Shown in pieces: positions 18,794 through 27,871 of a stretch of DNA of 64,000 bases (within the stretch, counting starts at the first letter, position 1; each line of letters begins with the position of its first letter). Made by a program: the position numbers and the translations under genes. Source of the stretch: an uncultured Burkholderiales bacterium (GTDB lineage: Bacteria; Pseudomonadota; Gammaproteobacteria; Burkholderiales; Burkholderiaceae_C); assembly GCA_945952065.1 (NCBI GenBank), contig CAMFGY010000005.1:1-64000 (forward strand). The letters are read 5' to 3'. The notes beneath the pieces were generated by a model. The model was not told the origin of the DNA. It was given only the letters and a program-made list of their open reading frames with translations, and ran no database searches.

Positions 18794-18818
18794 TGCGTCA
18801 AAACAGACAAAGACGCAA
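18793..18818. promoter_or_regulatory. Inverted repeat between glxA-like and MFS genes
   Basis: TTGCGTC (18793-18799) and GACGCAA (18812-18818) form a perfect 7-base inverted repeat with a 12-base spacer. It starts at the regulator's own ATG and ends 16 bases before the MFS start. The position fits an operator for the divergent AraC-type regulator. Function is inferred from position only. Confidence 0.5.
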
Positions 18819-18834
18819 AGCATAGAGTCTGGGC

Positions 18835-20064
18835 ATGAAAACGCCAAACCCTTTGTTCACCGTCCGCTTGCTGGTGCTCAGCCAAGCGCTGTTTGTTTGC
18901 GCCTCGGCCATTGGCCTGACGCTGACCGGCCTGGTCGGCGCGATGCTGGCGCCCAGCCGCGCGCTTGCCACCCTGCCCTATGCACTGGTGACCCTGGCCA
19001 CGGCCTGCAGCACCATCCCGGTCTCGCTGCTGATGCTGCGCTGGGGGCGGCGCCGGGTCTTCATGCTGGGCAGCATGGGCGGCGCGCTGGGCGGAGGCGT
19101 GGCGGCGCTGGCCATTGTGCGCAATGACTTCTTGCTGTTTTGCGCCGCCAATCTGGGCCTGGGCTTGTTTGCCGCTTGCGCGCAGTACTACCGCTTCGCC
19201 GCCAACGAAGCCGCGCCGGCGCAGCACAAAGCGCGAGCGATTGCCTGGGTCATCAGCGGCGGCGTGGTGGCCGCGCTGGTCGGGCCCACGCTGGCCGCCT
19301 GGGCGCGCGAGGCCGTGCCGCGCCACAGCTTTGCCGGCTCTTACCTGGTGTTGGCCGCGCTGGCCTTCTTGTCAGCGCTGTTGCTCAGCCGACTGTCGGC
19401 AGCGCAGGCGGCCTCTGCCCAGCCCGTCGATGCAAGCGACAGCACGAAGACGCCGCTGCTGCAGCTGCTGCGCCAACCGGTCTTCATCACCGCCGCCGGC
19501 CACAGCGCTTTGGCCGCGGGCCTGATGATGTTGGTGATGACCGCCACGCCGCTGGCGGTCTTGGGATGCGGCCTGGGCGTGGATCAAGCCGCTTCGGTGA
19601 TCCAGTGGCATTTGCTGGCCATGTTTGCGCCGGGCTTTGTCAGCGGGCGGCTGATCGCGCGCTGGGGCCCGCTGCGGCTGCTGTGGCTGGGGGCGGCCTT
19701 GTTTGGTGCGGGCAGCCTCGCGGCCTTGAGTGGGCTGAGCCTGCCGAATTTCGGCCTGGCCTTGATGCTCAACGGCGCGGCCTGGCACGCCATGTTTGTG
19801 GGCGCCAGCACGCTGCTGACCCAAGGCTTTGCCGAAGCCAGCCCGGCCGACCGCGCCCGCGCCCAAGCGGCCAATGAGTTCATCACCGCCACGGTCGCGG
19901 CCAGCGGGGCGCTGCTGGCGGGCTGGGTGTTTGAGCGCTATGGCTGGGACACGGTGCAAATCGCCCTCTGGCCGGCCTTGTTAGGGGCGGCGGCGCTGGC
20001 GGCGGGATTCAGCGCCCGCGCTGGCTCCACAACACGCCCGCCGCAACCAGGAGCATGCCGATGA
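18835..20064 (+). CDS. MFS transporter
   Basis: Major facilitator superfamily protein of 409 residues with about twelve hydrophobic helices in two halves and a short central loop rich in Ala/Gln/Ser (about 190-205). The loop-2/3 motif A is recognisable as MLRWGRRRVFMLGSMGGALGG. Most like drug or metabolite exporters of the YcaD/CynX type, but the substrate is not evident. It is divergent from the GlxA-type regulator 41 bases away. Its last 56 bases overlap the 3' end of the convergent EamA gene, and both reading frames keep family-like sequence up to their stops. Confidence 0.88.
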   Translation: MKTPNPLFTVRLLVLSQALFVCASAIGLTLTGLVGAMLAPSRALATLPYALVTLATACSTIPVSLLMLRWGRRRVFMLGSMGGALGGGVAALAIVRNDFLLFCAANLGLGLFAACAQYYRFAANEAAPAQHKARAIAWVISGGVVAALVGPTLAAWAREAVPRHSFAGSYLVLAALAFLSALLLSRLSAAQAASAQPVDASDSTKTPLLQLLRQPVFITAAGHSALAAGLMMLVMTATPLAVLGCGLGVDQAASVIQWHLLAMFAPGFVSGRLIARWGPLRLLWLGAALFGAGSLAALSGLSLPNFGLALMLNGAAWHAMFVGASTLLTQGFAEASPADRARAQAANEFITATVAASGALLAGWVFERYGWDTVQIALWPALLGAAALAAGFSARAGSTTRPPQPGACR

Positions 20065-21001
20065 CCGTGGCGCCGTCCGGCTGCTCGCCAAACAGTGGGA
20101 TGGCCAGCAGAGTGGCCAGCACCGGCGTCAAGGCGCCCGCCGTGGCGCTGCGCTGCGCGCCCAGGCGCGCCACCGCAAAGCTGTAGCTCAGGGTGGACAC
20201 CAGGCCCACACCAATGCTTTGGATGCCCAGCTGCAAGAGCCATTGCGGGCCCGAGAGTTGCAGCAAACCAAAGCTGGCCACGCCCCCTTGGCCCCACTGC
20301 CACAGCAGCAAAGGCAGCAGCAAAACCAGCGACACGCTGGAGATCAGCGCCGCCGCCTCGATGGGGGCCAGCCGCGCCTCGCGCAGGGCCAGCGTGTAGG
20401 CCGACCACATCAAGCTGCCCAACAAGAACATGGCATAGCCCTGCGCCAAGCCGGCGTGACCGGCCTTCATGGCCAACAGGGTTGCGATGCCCGCGGCAAT
20501 GCACAGCAGGGCCGGCCAGCGCGACAGCGCCGCGCGCCCATGCAGGGCCGCCGCCAGCAGGGCGGTGAACAGCGGCAGGGTGCCGGGGATCAGCGTCGCG
20601 CCATCGGCCACCGGCGCATGCCGCATGCCCCAGCCGGCCACCAGAAAGTAAGGCAGGCCCGCGCCCGCCACGATCAAGACCCAGAGCTTGGCCGGCACCG
20701 CCGCAAAACGCGCCCGCCGCTGCCACAACAGCGGCGCGAACAAGAGCCCCGCCGGGCCAAAACGCAGCAGCGCCAGCTCGGCCGGTGGCAGGGCCGCCCG
20801 CGCGCCGGCGCGCAGCGAGATGAAAAAGGCCGCCCAGATGCTCAGTGTCAGGGCCAGCGCGGCCCAGCCCAGCCATTCGGTTCTTTCGGCTGTTTCGGCT
20901 CTTTCGGCCGCGGGACCGGCTTTCAGAGGGCTTGTGGTCTTGGCGGAGGTGGAGGAGGCGGCGGAGGCCAGAGAGACCGAGGGCAGGACAGGGCGGGACA
21001 T
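20009..21001 (-). CDS. EamA/DMT-family transporter
   Basis: Drug/metabolite transporter superfamily protein of about 330 residues with ten hydrophobic helices as two EamA repeats. ALLRFGPAGLLFAPLLWQRR is the usual TM3-4 region, and TLSYSFAVARLGAQRSATAGALTPVLATLLAIPLFGE is the TM8-9 signature. The first 40 residues are low complexity and include AERAETAERTE. Divergent from an Lrp-type regulator; the spacer carries three similar, phased repeats. Lrp-type regulators often control amino acid exporters of this kind, so an amino acid substrate is a reasonable guess. Start is ATG 21001. Confidence 0.9.
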   Translation of the reverse strand: MSRPVLPSVSLASAASSTSAKTTSPLKAGPAAERAETAERTEWLGWAALALTLSIWAAFFISLRAGARAALPPAELALLRFGPAGLLFAPLLWQRRARFAAVPAKLWVLIVAGAGLPYFLVAGWGMRHAPVADGATLIPGTLPLFTALLAAALHGRAALSRWPALLCIAAGIATLLAMKAGHAGLAQGYAMFLLGSLMWSAYTLALREARLAPIEAAALISSVSLVLLLPLLLWQWGQGGVASFGLLQLSGPQWLLQLGIQSIGVGLVSTLSYSFAVARLGAQRSATAGALTPVLATLLAIPLFGEQPDGATVIGMLLVAAGVLWSQRGR

Positions 21002-21073
21002 GGAAGGCTCAACTTCAAAAAACCAATGCCGCCCAGACAGCGAGCGGCATGGGCAGAATTTTCCGGCGCAGCC

Positions 21074-21158
21074 TTGGGTGAAATCGGCCCTGTTTGCGCT
21101 CTGGCGGCGCACATCTTGGTGAAATCAAGCTCTATGATGCTGGAAATTGGTGGAAATC
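21074..21158. promoter_or_regulatory. Three phased TTGGTGAAATC repeats
   Basis: TTGGGTGAAATC (21074-21085), TTGGTGAAATC (21116-21126) and TTGGTGGAAATC (21147-21158) are direct repeats in the spacer between eamA and the Lrp-type gene. They are 42 and 31 bases apart, close to four and three helical turns, so all would face one side of the DNA. Lrp-family octamers bind several phased sites, so these are good candidate sites for the adjacent regulator. Confidence 0.55.
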
Positions 21159-21184
21159 ACTCAAACACAAACACAAGCCCAAGC

Positions 21185-21646
21185 ATGGACCGCATCGATC
21201 TGCAATTGCTGGAACTGCTGCAACGCGACGGGCGCCTCAGCATTGCCGAACTGGCCGAGCGGGTGGCCTTGTCGCAAAGCCCCTGTGCGCGCCGCTTGAA
21301 GCGCCTGGAAGACGAAGGCTTCATCGCCGGCTACCGCGCGGTGCTGGACCGAAAGGCGGTGCAGCTGGCGACCACGGTCTTCGTCAACGTGCGGCTGATG
21401 CATCACCGCGCCGATGCGGTGCAGCGCTTCGAGGCCGCGATGGAGGCCATGGCCGAGGTGGTGGCCTGCCATGTGGTCTCAGGGGCGCACGACTATTTGC
21501 TGGAGGTGGTGGTGAATGAGCTGAGCAGCTATGAGCACATCGTCCGCCGCCTGCAAGCCCTGCCCATGGTGCAAGACATCACCAGCAACTTCGCCATCCG
21601 CTGCGTCAAGAGCGGTGCGCCCCTGCCATTGAAGATGGGACAGTGA
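21185..21646 (+). CDS. Lrp/AsnC-family transcriptional regulator
   Basis: DNA-binding regulator of 153 residues. The winged helix-turn-helix is at the N-terminus (IDLQLLELLQRDGRLSIAELAERVALSQSPCARRLKRLEDEGFI), followed by the RAM/AsnC ligand domain (about 65-150) with VVSGAHDYLLEVVV. Family members bind amino acids and act as octamers. Divergent from the EamA transporter gene, with three phased repeats in the spacer, so it probably controls the transporter. A Nudix hydrolase gene follows after 3 bases and is likely co-transcribed. Confidence 0.93.
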   Translation: MDRIDLQLLELLQRDGRLSIAELAERVALSQSPCARRLKRLEDEGFIAGYRAVLDRKAVQLATTVFVNVRLMHHRADAVQRFEAAMEAMAEVVACHVVSGAHDYLLEVVVNELSSYEHIVRRLQALPMVQDITSNFAIRCVKSGAPLPLKMGQ

Positions 21647-21649
21647 GGC

Positions 21650-22195
21650 ATGGATTTCAGAGCCGACATCCGTGCCGAAATCGCCAGCATCCAGGCGCTG
21701 GACGCGCTGGAAGCTCAGCAACAGCGCGAGGCCCTGGCCTGGGTGGACTCCGGTGCTGAGCTGGCGCGCCTGGCCAAGCCCGCCACCCCGCCCATCCATC
21801 TGGTGGCCTATTTTGCGGTGGTGGCGCCGGGCGAGCTGCTCTTGGTGGACCACAAAAACGCGCAGCTCTGGCTGCCCTCGGGCGGCCATGTGGAGCCGGG
21901 CGAACACCCGCGCGACACGGTGGCCCGCGAGTTGCAAGAGGAGCTGGGCTTTGCGCCGCCGCACCCGATTGACGCGCCGCTGATGATCACGCGCAGCGAC
22001 ACTGTGGGCCTGACGGCGGGCCACACCGATGTCTCGCTGTGGTACCTGGTGCAGGCCCGCCGCGATCAAGCCCTGCAATTCGACCGCGACGAGTTCCACG
22101 CCGTGCGCTGGTTTGCTTTTGATGAGGTGCCGTTGGGGCGCAGCGACCCGCATATGGCGCGTTTTTTGAGCAAGCTGCGCGCCTTCTGCGGCTGA
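21650..22195 (+). CDS. Nudix hydrolase
   Basis: Hydrolase of 181 residues that cleaves a nucleoside diphosphate linked to another group. The Nudix box is complete at residues 79-101: G-x5-E-x7-R-E-L-Q-E-E-L-G-F. It has an N-terminal helical extension of about 45 residues, as seen in some larger Nudix enzymes. GAGG 3 bases before the ATG supports the start. It follows the Lrp-type gene by 3 bases and is probably in the same transcript. The substrate cannot be read from sequence. Confidence 0.92.
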   Translation: MDFRADIRAEIASIQALDALEAQQQREALAWVDSGAELARLAKPATPPIHLVAYFAVVAPGELLLVDHKNAQLWLPSGGHVEPGEHPRDTVARELQEELGFAPPHPIDAPLMITRSDTVGLTAGHTDVSLWYLVQARRDQALQFDRDEFHAVRWFAFDEVPLGRSDPHMARFLSKLRAFCG

Positions 22196-22325
22196 ATGCC
22201 ACACAGTCGGCAAAAGCAGGCCTTTTCAAAACAGCGTTGGGGGACCCAAGCGGGCTAATATGGCTTTGCGAGAAATTCACCTCTCGCCCCGAGCACGGCC
22301 ACCCGTTTTTGAAGCAAGGTCTCGC

Positions 22326-23300
22326 ATGGCCATCCCGCCCCCCGAAGTCTTGGCGCAACAACTCCTCGCCCTGCATGCCGACAGCCCGCAGCCGGTGGCC
22401 TTGTTCGACCCCGACGATGTGCTGTGCTTTGCCAACGAGGCCTTTTGCCAGACCTTTCATGTGCGGCCCGATGGTCACACCCGCTGGATCGACATGATGC
22501 GGGCGAACCTGGCCCAAGCGCGCGGCAATGTGGTCTCGGCCACCGACCACGAAGCCTGGCTGGCCGCGGCCGCCTCGCGCCGGGGCAAGCAGCCCTTCCG
22601 GGCCTTTGAGGCCGATTTGCGCGATGGGCGCTGGATCTGGATGAGCGAAACCACCCATGCCAATGGCTGGATGCTGTGCAGCGCCAACGACATCACCGCG
22701 CTGCGCACCGAAGACCGCGCGCTGCGCCAAGAGCGCGACCTAGCCATGCGCGCCGCCCTCACCGACCCCTTGACCGGCATCAGCAACCGCCTGCACTTCA
22801 TGCAGCAGCTGGACCAGCAGCTGCGCAACTTTGCAATCACCCGCATGCCCCTGGCCTTGGCGGTGCTGGACCTGGATCACTTCAAAGCCATCAATGACCA
22901 ACTGGGCCACGATGCGGGCGACCGGGTGATTCGAGACTTTGCCCATTTGCTGCAGCAATGCAGCCGTCGCGGCGACGGCTGCGGCCGTGTCGGCGGTGAG
23001 GAATTCATGCTGCTGATGCAGGATGTCGATCTGCCGCAAGCGCAGGCGATATTGCAGCGCTTGCAAGAGCAAGTCAGGGCCTCACGGCCGCTGCCCGCCC
23101 AGCCAGAGCGCGGCTACACCTTTTCCGCAGGCCTGGCCCTGGCCGAGCCCGGCGAGTCGGCCGCGCAATGGTGCAAGAGGGCTGATCTGGCGCTCTACCA
23201 GGCCAAGGCCCAGGGGCGCGACCGTTGGGTGCTGAGCGCGCCGACTCAGGGTTTGGTGCCCGAGGCCGAGCCCTTGCCGCCCAGCGACAGCAAGGCGTAG
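22326..23300 (+). CDS. PAS-GGDEF diguanylate cyclase
   Basis: Cytoplasmic protein of about 324 residues. A PAS domain (about 20-125) precedes a GGDEF domain (about 140-310). The active-site loop is GGEEF at residues 223-227, a competent variant. An inhibitory I-site RxxD is at 214-217, five residues before it, so product feedback is expected. It would make cyclic di-GMP from GTP in response to a PAS signal. ATG 22326 is preferred; ATG 22260 is in frame and would add 22 residues. Its last 55 bases overlap the 3' end of the convergent NCS2 permease gene. Confidence 0.92.
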   Translation: MAIPPPEVLAQQLLALHADSPQPVALFDPDDVLCFANEAFCQTFHVRPDGHTRWIDMMRANLAQARGNVVSATDHEAWLAAAASRRGKQPFRAFEADLRDGRWIWMSETTHANGWMLCSANDITALRTEDRALRQERDLAMRAALTDPLTGISNRLHFMQQLDQQLRNFAITRMPLALAVLDLDHFKAINDQLGHDAGDRVIRDFAHLLQQCSRRGDGCGRVGGEEFMLLMQDVDLPQAQAILQRLQEQVRASRPLPAQPERGYTFSAGLALAEPGESAAQWCKRADLALYQAKAQGRDRWVLSAPTQGLVPEAEPLPPSDSKA

Positions 23301-24553
23301 AGCACGATGGCGCCAAAGGTCGCGGTGCCAATGCCGCCCAGCGACATGCCGCCGAATTTGAGCGTGTAGTCGCCCGTGCCCAAAATCAGACTGATGGCCA
23401 CCACCATGAGATTGCGGCTGTCGCTGAAGTCGACCCGGTTGTCCACCCAGATCTTGGCGCCGGCCACCGCGATCAGGCCGAACACCACAATGCTGACCCC
23501 GCCCATCACCGCCAGCGGAATGGCCTGGATCAGCGCGCCGAATTTTGGGCTGAAGCCCAAGAGCACCGCCAAGAGTGCCGCCACCACAAAGATGGCGGTG
23601 GAGTAGATGCGGGTGGCGGCCATCACGCCGATGTTCTCGGCATAGGTGGTGACGCCAGTGCCGCCCGCAGCGCCGCTGACCATGGTGGCCAGGCCATCGC
23701 CCATGAAGGCGCGGCCCATATAGACATCGAGGTTTTGCCCGGTCATGGCGCTCACGGCCTTGATGTGGCCCAGGTTCTCGGCCACCAGAATCAAGACCAC
23801 CGGGGCGATCAGCAGAATGGCATTCGCCTCAAACACCGGCGCGGCAAAGCGCGGCAGGCCGAACCAGGGCGCAGCCGCCACGGCCGAAACATCAATCGGC
23901 TTGCCCAGCCCCAGGCCATTGGTCAAGACGGCGTAAATCACGCTGGCCAGCAGCAGACCAATCAGGATCAGCAGTCGCTGCGCCATGCCGCGCGAATACA
24001 CCGCCACCAGGGCCACGCTCACAAAGGTGGCGCCTTGCATCCAGGCATCAAAGCCAGTCGGCGCCATGTTCTTGATCGGAATGGCGGCCAAGTTCAGGCC
24101 GATCACCGCCACCACGGCACCGGTCACCACCGGCGGCATCAAACGCTCAATCCAAGCGGTGCCGATGGCGCTGACCAAGGCACCGACCGCAAAGTACAGC
24201 GCGCCGCAGACGATGATGCCGCCCAGGGCCACGCCGATATTGGCATTCAAGCCGCTGCCGCCATAGCCGCTGGCGGCGATCACCACGCCGATGAAAGCAA
24301 AGCTCGAACCCAGATAGCTGGGCACGCGCCCGCCCACCATCAGGAAGAAGATCAGCGTGCCGATGCCGCTCATCAAAATCGCCACATTGGGGTCAAAGCC
24401 CATCAGCAGCGGGGCCAGCACGGTGGCGCCAAACATGGCGATCACATGCTGCAAGCCCATGGCCAAGGTCTGCGGCCAGGGCAGGCGTTCATCCGGGGCC
24501 ACGGCCCGGCCTTGTTGCGCGCTCACCTCGCGCCATGCAGTCAAAAAGCTCAT
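23246..24553 (-). CDS. NCS2-family uracil permease (UraA/RutG-like)
   Basis: Nucleobase:proton symporter of about 435 residues with fourteen hydrophobic segments. Uracil-type features are clear: GLQHVIAMFGATVLAPLLMG, GGRVPSYLGSSFAFIGVV, ERLMPPVVTGAVVAVIGLNLA, VAENLGHIKAV (the conserved glutamate of TM8), and GVTTYAENIGVMAATR (the TM10 glutamate). These match UraA and RutG better than xanthine or urate carriers. ATG 24553 begins the normal N-terminus. No pyrimidine catabolic genes lie nearby. It is divergent from the dCache chemoreceptor gene, with about 165 bases between. Confidence 0.93.
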   Translation of the reverse strand: MSFLTAWREVSAQQGRAVAPDERLPWPQTLAMGLQHVIAMFGATVLAPLLMGFDPNVAILMSGIGTLIFFLMVGGRVPSYLGSSFAFIGVVIAASGYGGSGLNANIGVALGGIIVCGALYFAVGALVSAIGTAWIERLMPPVVTGAVVAVIGLNLAAIPIKNMAPTGFDAWMQGATFVSVALVAVYSRGMAQRLLILIGLLLASVIYAVLTNGLGLGKPIDVSAVAAAPWFGLPRFAAPVFEANAILLIAPVVLILVAENLGHIKAVSAMTGQNLDVYMGRAFMGDGLATMVSGAAGGTGVTTYAENIGVMAATRIYSTAIFVVAALLAVLLGFSPKFGALIQAIPLAVMGGVSIVVFGLIAVAGAKIWVDNRVDFSDSRNLMVVAISLILGTGDYTLKFGGMSLGGIGTATFGAIVLYALLSLGGKGSASGTKP

Positions 24554-24717
24554 AGATTCGTCTTCCAAGTTGTGCTGCAGCAGTGTATTGAGCTCGGCCC
24601 CGGACGGGCTCAGGGGCACTACTCATGCATCCCCGCCACATGCTGAAAAAAGCTTGCCACCCCGGTGGGGGCCCGCCCTATCATCTGCGCACTCGATCCT
24701 CTTTGCGGGAGTGGCCC

Positions 24718-26517
24718 ATGCTGAAGACCATCAAGTCGCGCCTGATTGCAGCCTGCCTCGGCCTCGTGTTTCTGGCCATTGCCCTGGCTACCCTGATCAG
24801 CTATCAAACGGTGCGCTCCACCGTGCTGAGCCAGGTGAGCGAGGACCTGAGCGAGCAGGGGCGCACCCATGCAGACATGATCTCGATCTGGGTGCGCGCG
24901 CAAAAGAACGTCGTGGCCGCGCTGGCCCCCGCTTTGCAGCAGGCCGACCCGACCCAGGCCTTGCAACAGGCCTTGAGCTCCGGCGTGCTGGATCTGGCCT
25001 ATTTGGGCGGTGCCGACAAACGCATGGTCTCGGTGCCCGACCGCAAACGCGCGGCCGACTATGACCCCACCGCGCGCCCTTGGTACAAGCTGGCCTCGGG
25101 CTCGGACAAGCCGGTGCTGACCTCGCCCTATATCGCCGCCTCCACCAAAAAACTGGTGGTGACCTTTGCCGCAGCCATCCGCGAGGGCGGTGAACTCAAG
25201 GGCGTGGCGGGCTCGGATGTGCCGCTGGACGAAGTGGTGGCCGACCTGAGCAAGGTCAAACCCACGCCCAGCGGCTTTGCCTTCTTGGTGGACAAGAGCG
25301 GCAAGATCGTGGCCCACCCCAAGGCCGATCTGGCGCTCAAACCCGCGCAGGAATTTGCCCCCGGCATTGAGGCGCTGCTGAACGGCAAGGGCGCAGGCAA
25401 CGAAGGCCTGCCCCAGCTGCGCATCGGGGAGCAAGACTTCTTCGTCAAGTTCTCGCCGGTGGCCGACACCGACTGGACCCTGGTTACCGCCGCCGAACGC
25501 GGCGAAGCGCTGCATTCGCTCTCAGAGCTGCTGCGCAATGCCAGCATCGGCTTGATTCTGGTGGTGGCCGCCGCCGCAGGCTTGGCCACTTTTCTGATCA
25601 ACGCCCTGCTGGCCCGGCTGCTGCGGGTGCGCAATGCCATGGATCAGATCGGCTCCGGCTCGGGCGATTTGACCCAACGCCTGAGCACCGAGGGTGAAGA
25701 CGAGCTGACCGAAATCTCGCGCTCCTTCAACCAATTCGTCGGCCAGATTGAAGACGTGATGCGCGATGTGCGCCACACCGCCGAGTCGATCGCGGTGGCC
25801 TCGCGGGAGATCGCCATCGGCAGCCAAGACCTGAGTGCCCGCACCGAACAGACCGCCAGCAATCTGGAACAAACCGCCTCCGCCATGGAGAGCCTCACCG
25901 AGACGGTGCACCGCAGCACCGACAGCGCCAATGCCGCCAGCGGCCATGCCAGCGCCTCGGCCGATATCGCCAACCGCGGCGGTGTGGTGGTGGGCCGGGT
26001 GGTGTCCACCATGGACGACATCAGCAACAGCTCCAAGCGCATTGCCGACATCATCGGCACCATCGACGGCATCGCCTTCCAGACCAATATCCTGGCGCTG
26101 AACGCCGCCGTCGAAGCCGCGCGCGCGGGCGAACAAGGGCGCGGCTTTGCCGTCGTGGCCTCGGAAGTGCGCTCGCTGGCGCAGCGCAGCGCCGAAGCGG
26201 CCAAAGAGATCAAGGGCCTGATTGGCGCCAGCGTCGAGCGTGTGGAAGACGGCGCCAAACAAGTGGCGCAGGCCGGCAGCACCATGGATGAAATTGTCGG
26301 CAGCGTGCGCAGCGTGACCGCCATCATTGCCGACATCAGCGCGGCCGCTGCCGAACAAAGCCGGGGCATCGATGAAATCAATCTGGCGGTCTCGCAGCTG
26401 GATCAAATGACGCAACAAAACGCCGCCTTGGTGGAGCAGTCCGCCGCAGCGGCCGAAAGCCTGAAAGACCAGGCCGCGCATCTGAGTCAGGTGGTCAGCA
26501 GCTTCAAGATCAGCTGA
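24718..26517 (+). CDS. Methyl-accepting chemotaxis protein, dCache_1 sensor
   Basis: Chemoreceptor of about 599 residues: TM1 (about 10-29), periplasmic double Cache domain (about 30-275), TM2 (about 282-302), HAMP and a cytoplasmic signalling domain. The hairpin tip [37 protein letters not shown] lies at about 448-485. The membrane-distal Cache module has Y115, R120, W122, Y123 and D167, which match in kind and spacing the amino acid-binding motif described for dCache_1 receptors such as PctA. It should therefore sense amino acids. The Shine-Dalgarno sequence GGGAG supports ATG 24718. No cheA/cheW genes are nearby. Confidence 0.95.
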   Translation: MLKTIKSRLIAACLGLVFLAIALATLISYQTVRSTVLSQVSEDLSEQGRTHADMISIWVRAQKNVVAALAPALQQADPTQALQQALSSGVLDLAYLGGADKRMVSVPDRKRAADYDPTARPWYKLASGSDKPVLTSPYIAASTKKLVVTFAAAIREGGELKGVAGSDVPLDEVVADLSKVKPTPSGFAFLVDKSGKIVAHPKADLALKPAQEFAPGIEALLNGKGAGNEGLPQLRIGEQDFFVKFSPVADTDWTLVTAAERGEALHSLSELLRNASIGLILVVAAAAGLATFLINALLARLLRVRNAMDQIGSGSGDLTQRLSTEGEDELTEISRSFNQFVGQIEDVMRDVRHTAESIAVASREIAIGSQDLSARTEQTASNLEQTASAMESLTETVHRSTDSANAASGHASASADIANRGGVVVGRVVSTMDDISNSSKRIADIIGTIDGIAFQTNILALNAAVEAARAGEQGRGFAVVASEVRSLAQRSAEAAKEIKGLIGASVERVEDGAKQVAQAGSTMDEIVGSVRSVTAIIADISAAAAEQSRGIDEINLAVSQLDQMTQQNAALVEQSAAAAESLKDQAAHLSQVVSSFKIS

Positions 26518-26530
26518 GCCTGCCAAAGCC

Positions 26531-27829
26531 TCAGGCGCGCATCGACATCAACAGCCAGGCCAGCAACAAAGAGCCCAGGCCGACCGGCAGGCCGATGCGC
26601 AGGTGCTCGCGCCAACCCAGGCGTATCCCTTCTTTGGCGGCCAGATCGGCCACGATCAGATTGGCCATCGAGCCCACCAGCAGCAAATTGCCGGCCAAGG
26701 TGCTGAACAGGGCCAACATCACCCCGGCATTGCCGCTGCGCTCCAGATGCGGCAGCAGCAACATCACGGCCGGCACATTCGACACCAGATTCGACAGCGC
26801 CACGCCCACCGTCAAGAGCACGCCCGGCTCGTTCAAATGCCAACCTTGGGCGGCCATCCAGGCCACCGCCTGCGCCGCCAAGCCGGTGCTCTGAAAAGCA
26901 TGGTTGACGATGAAGAGCCCGATGAAGAGCAGCAAAAGCTGCCAATCCACATAACCCATCACATGCGCGGAGTGCAGGCGGCGACTCAAGAGCAGCACCG
27001 CCGCCCCCACCAGGGCCGCCACCTCGCGCTGGCCATCACCGAGCAAGAAAATCAACAGCAACAGCGTGGCCACACCCAGGCCCTTGAAGCTTTGAAACGC
27101 ATCAAAAGGCGGGTCTTCATCGGCGCTGGCACTGAGCGCGGACGGCCCGGACGGCGCGGGCGTCCGCAAGCTTGGGGCGCCCGCCGGGGCATCGCCCCGA
27201 TGCAAAAAAGCCAGGCACAAAAACAAAAACACCAGGCCGGCCAGCACTGTCGGCATGGCCTGCACCGCATAGCCCTTGAAGGACAGGCCCAGCACCGAAC
27301 CGATCAACATGTTTTGCGGGTTGCCGATCAAGGTGGCCGCCGAGCCGATATTGGCCGCGCAGGCCAGGGCCAACAGAAAAGGCATGGGCTCGAAACCGCG
27401 CTCACGACACAGGCGCAACACCACCGGCGTCATGGCCAAGCACACCACATCATTGGAGAACACCGCCGACAAGGCCGCTGCCACCGCAATCAAGGCCACC
27501 ATCAGCCCCAGGCGCGACAAAGGCAGGGCCGCAACCCGCATCGTCACCGCGCCGTAGAAGCCGCCCAAACGCATTTGTGCCGACACCACCATGAAGGCGA
27601 ACAAGAGCACGATGGTGGGCAAATCGACCGCGCGGGCGGCATCCTCCACGGTCCAGCCACAGATGGCAATCACCGCAATCGCGCCCAGCAAGGCCACGCC
27701 GGACCGATCCAGCTTCAGGCGTGGCAAGCCGCCCAAGAACATGCCCAAGTACACGATGCCAAACACCAGCACCACGGCGCCATCGCGCCAATGGTGATCC
27801 AGGGCGAAAGGACGCAAAGCCTCAAACAT
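26531..27829 (-). CDS. ArsB/SLC13-type ion transporter
   Basis: Inner-membrane transporter of 432 residues in the ion transporter (ArsB/NhaD/DASS) superfamily, with about eleven hydrophobic helices. The two halves carry the family's repeated signatures: VFSNDVVCLAMTPVVLRLC with LACAANIGSAATLIGNPQNMLIG in the first, and LVSNVPAVMLLLPHL with LLLVGSMANLIVADLAAKEG in the second. A charged and Pro-rich linker (about 205-240) joins them. This subfamily (YbiR-like) has no firm substrate; anions such as arsenite, silicate or dicarboxylates are possible. The PAP2 gene stops 42 bases upstream on the same strand. Confidence 0.9.
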   Translation of the reverse strand: MFEALRPFALDHHWRDGAVVLVFGIVYLGMFLGGLPRLKLDRSGVALLGAIAVIAICGWTVEDAARAVDLPTIVLLFAFMVVSAQMRLGGFYGAVTMRVAALPLSRLGLMVALIAVAAALSAVFSNDVVCLAMTPVVLRLCRERGFEPMPFLLALACAANIGSAATLIGNPQNMLIGSVLGLSFKGYAVQAMPTVLAGLVFLFLCLAFLHRGDAPAGAPSLRTPAPSGPSALSASADEDPPFDAFQSFKGLGVATLLLLIFLLGDGQREVAALVGAAVLLLSRRLHSAHVMGYVDWQLLLLFIGLFIVNHAFQSTGLAAQAVAWMAAQGWHLNEPGVLLTVGVALSNLVSNVPAVMLLLPHLERSGNAGVMLALFSTLAGNLLLVGSMANLIVADLAAKEGIRLGWREHLRIGLPVGLGSLLLAWLLMSMRA

Positions 27830-27871
27830 GGGCGGCCGCCCCCAGCGTGCAGACGTTCAGCATGCGCTCTT

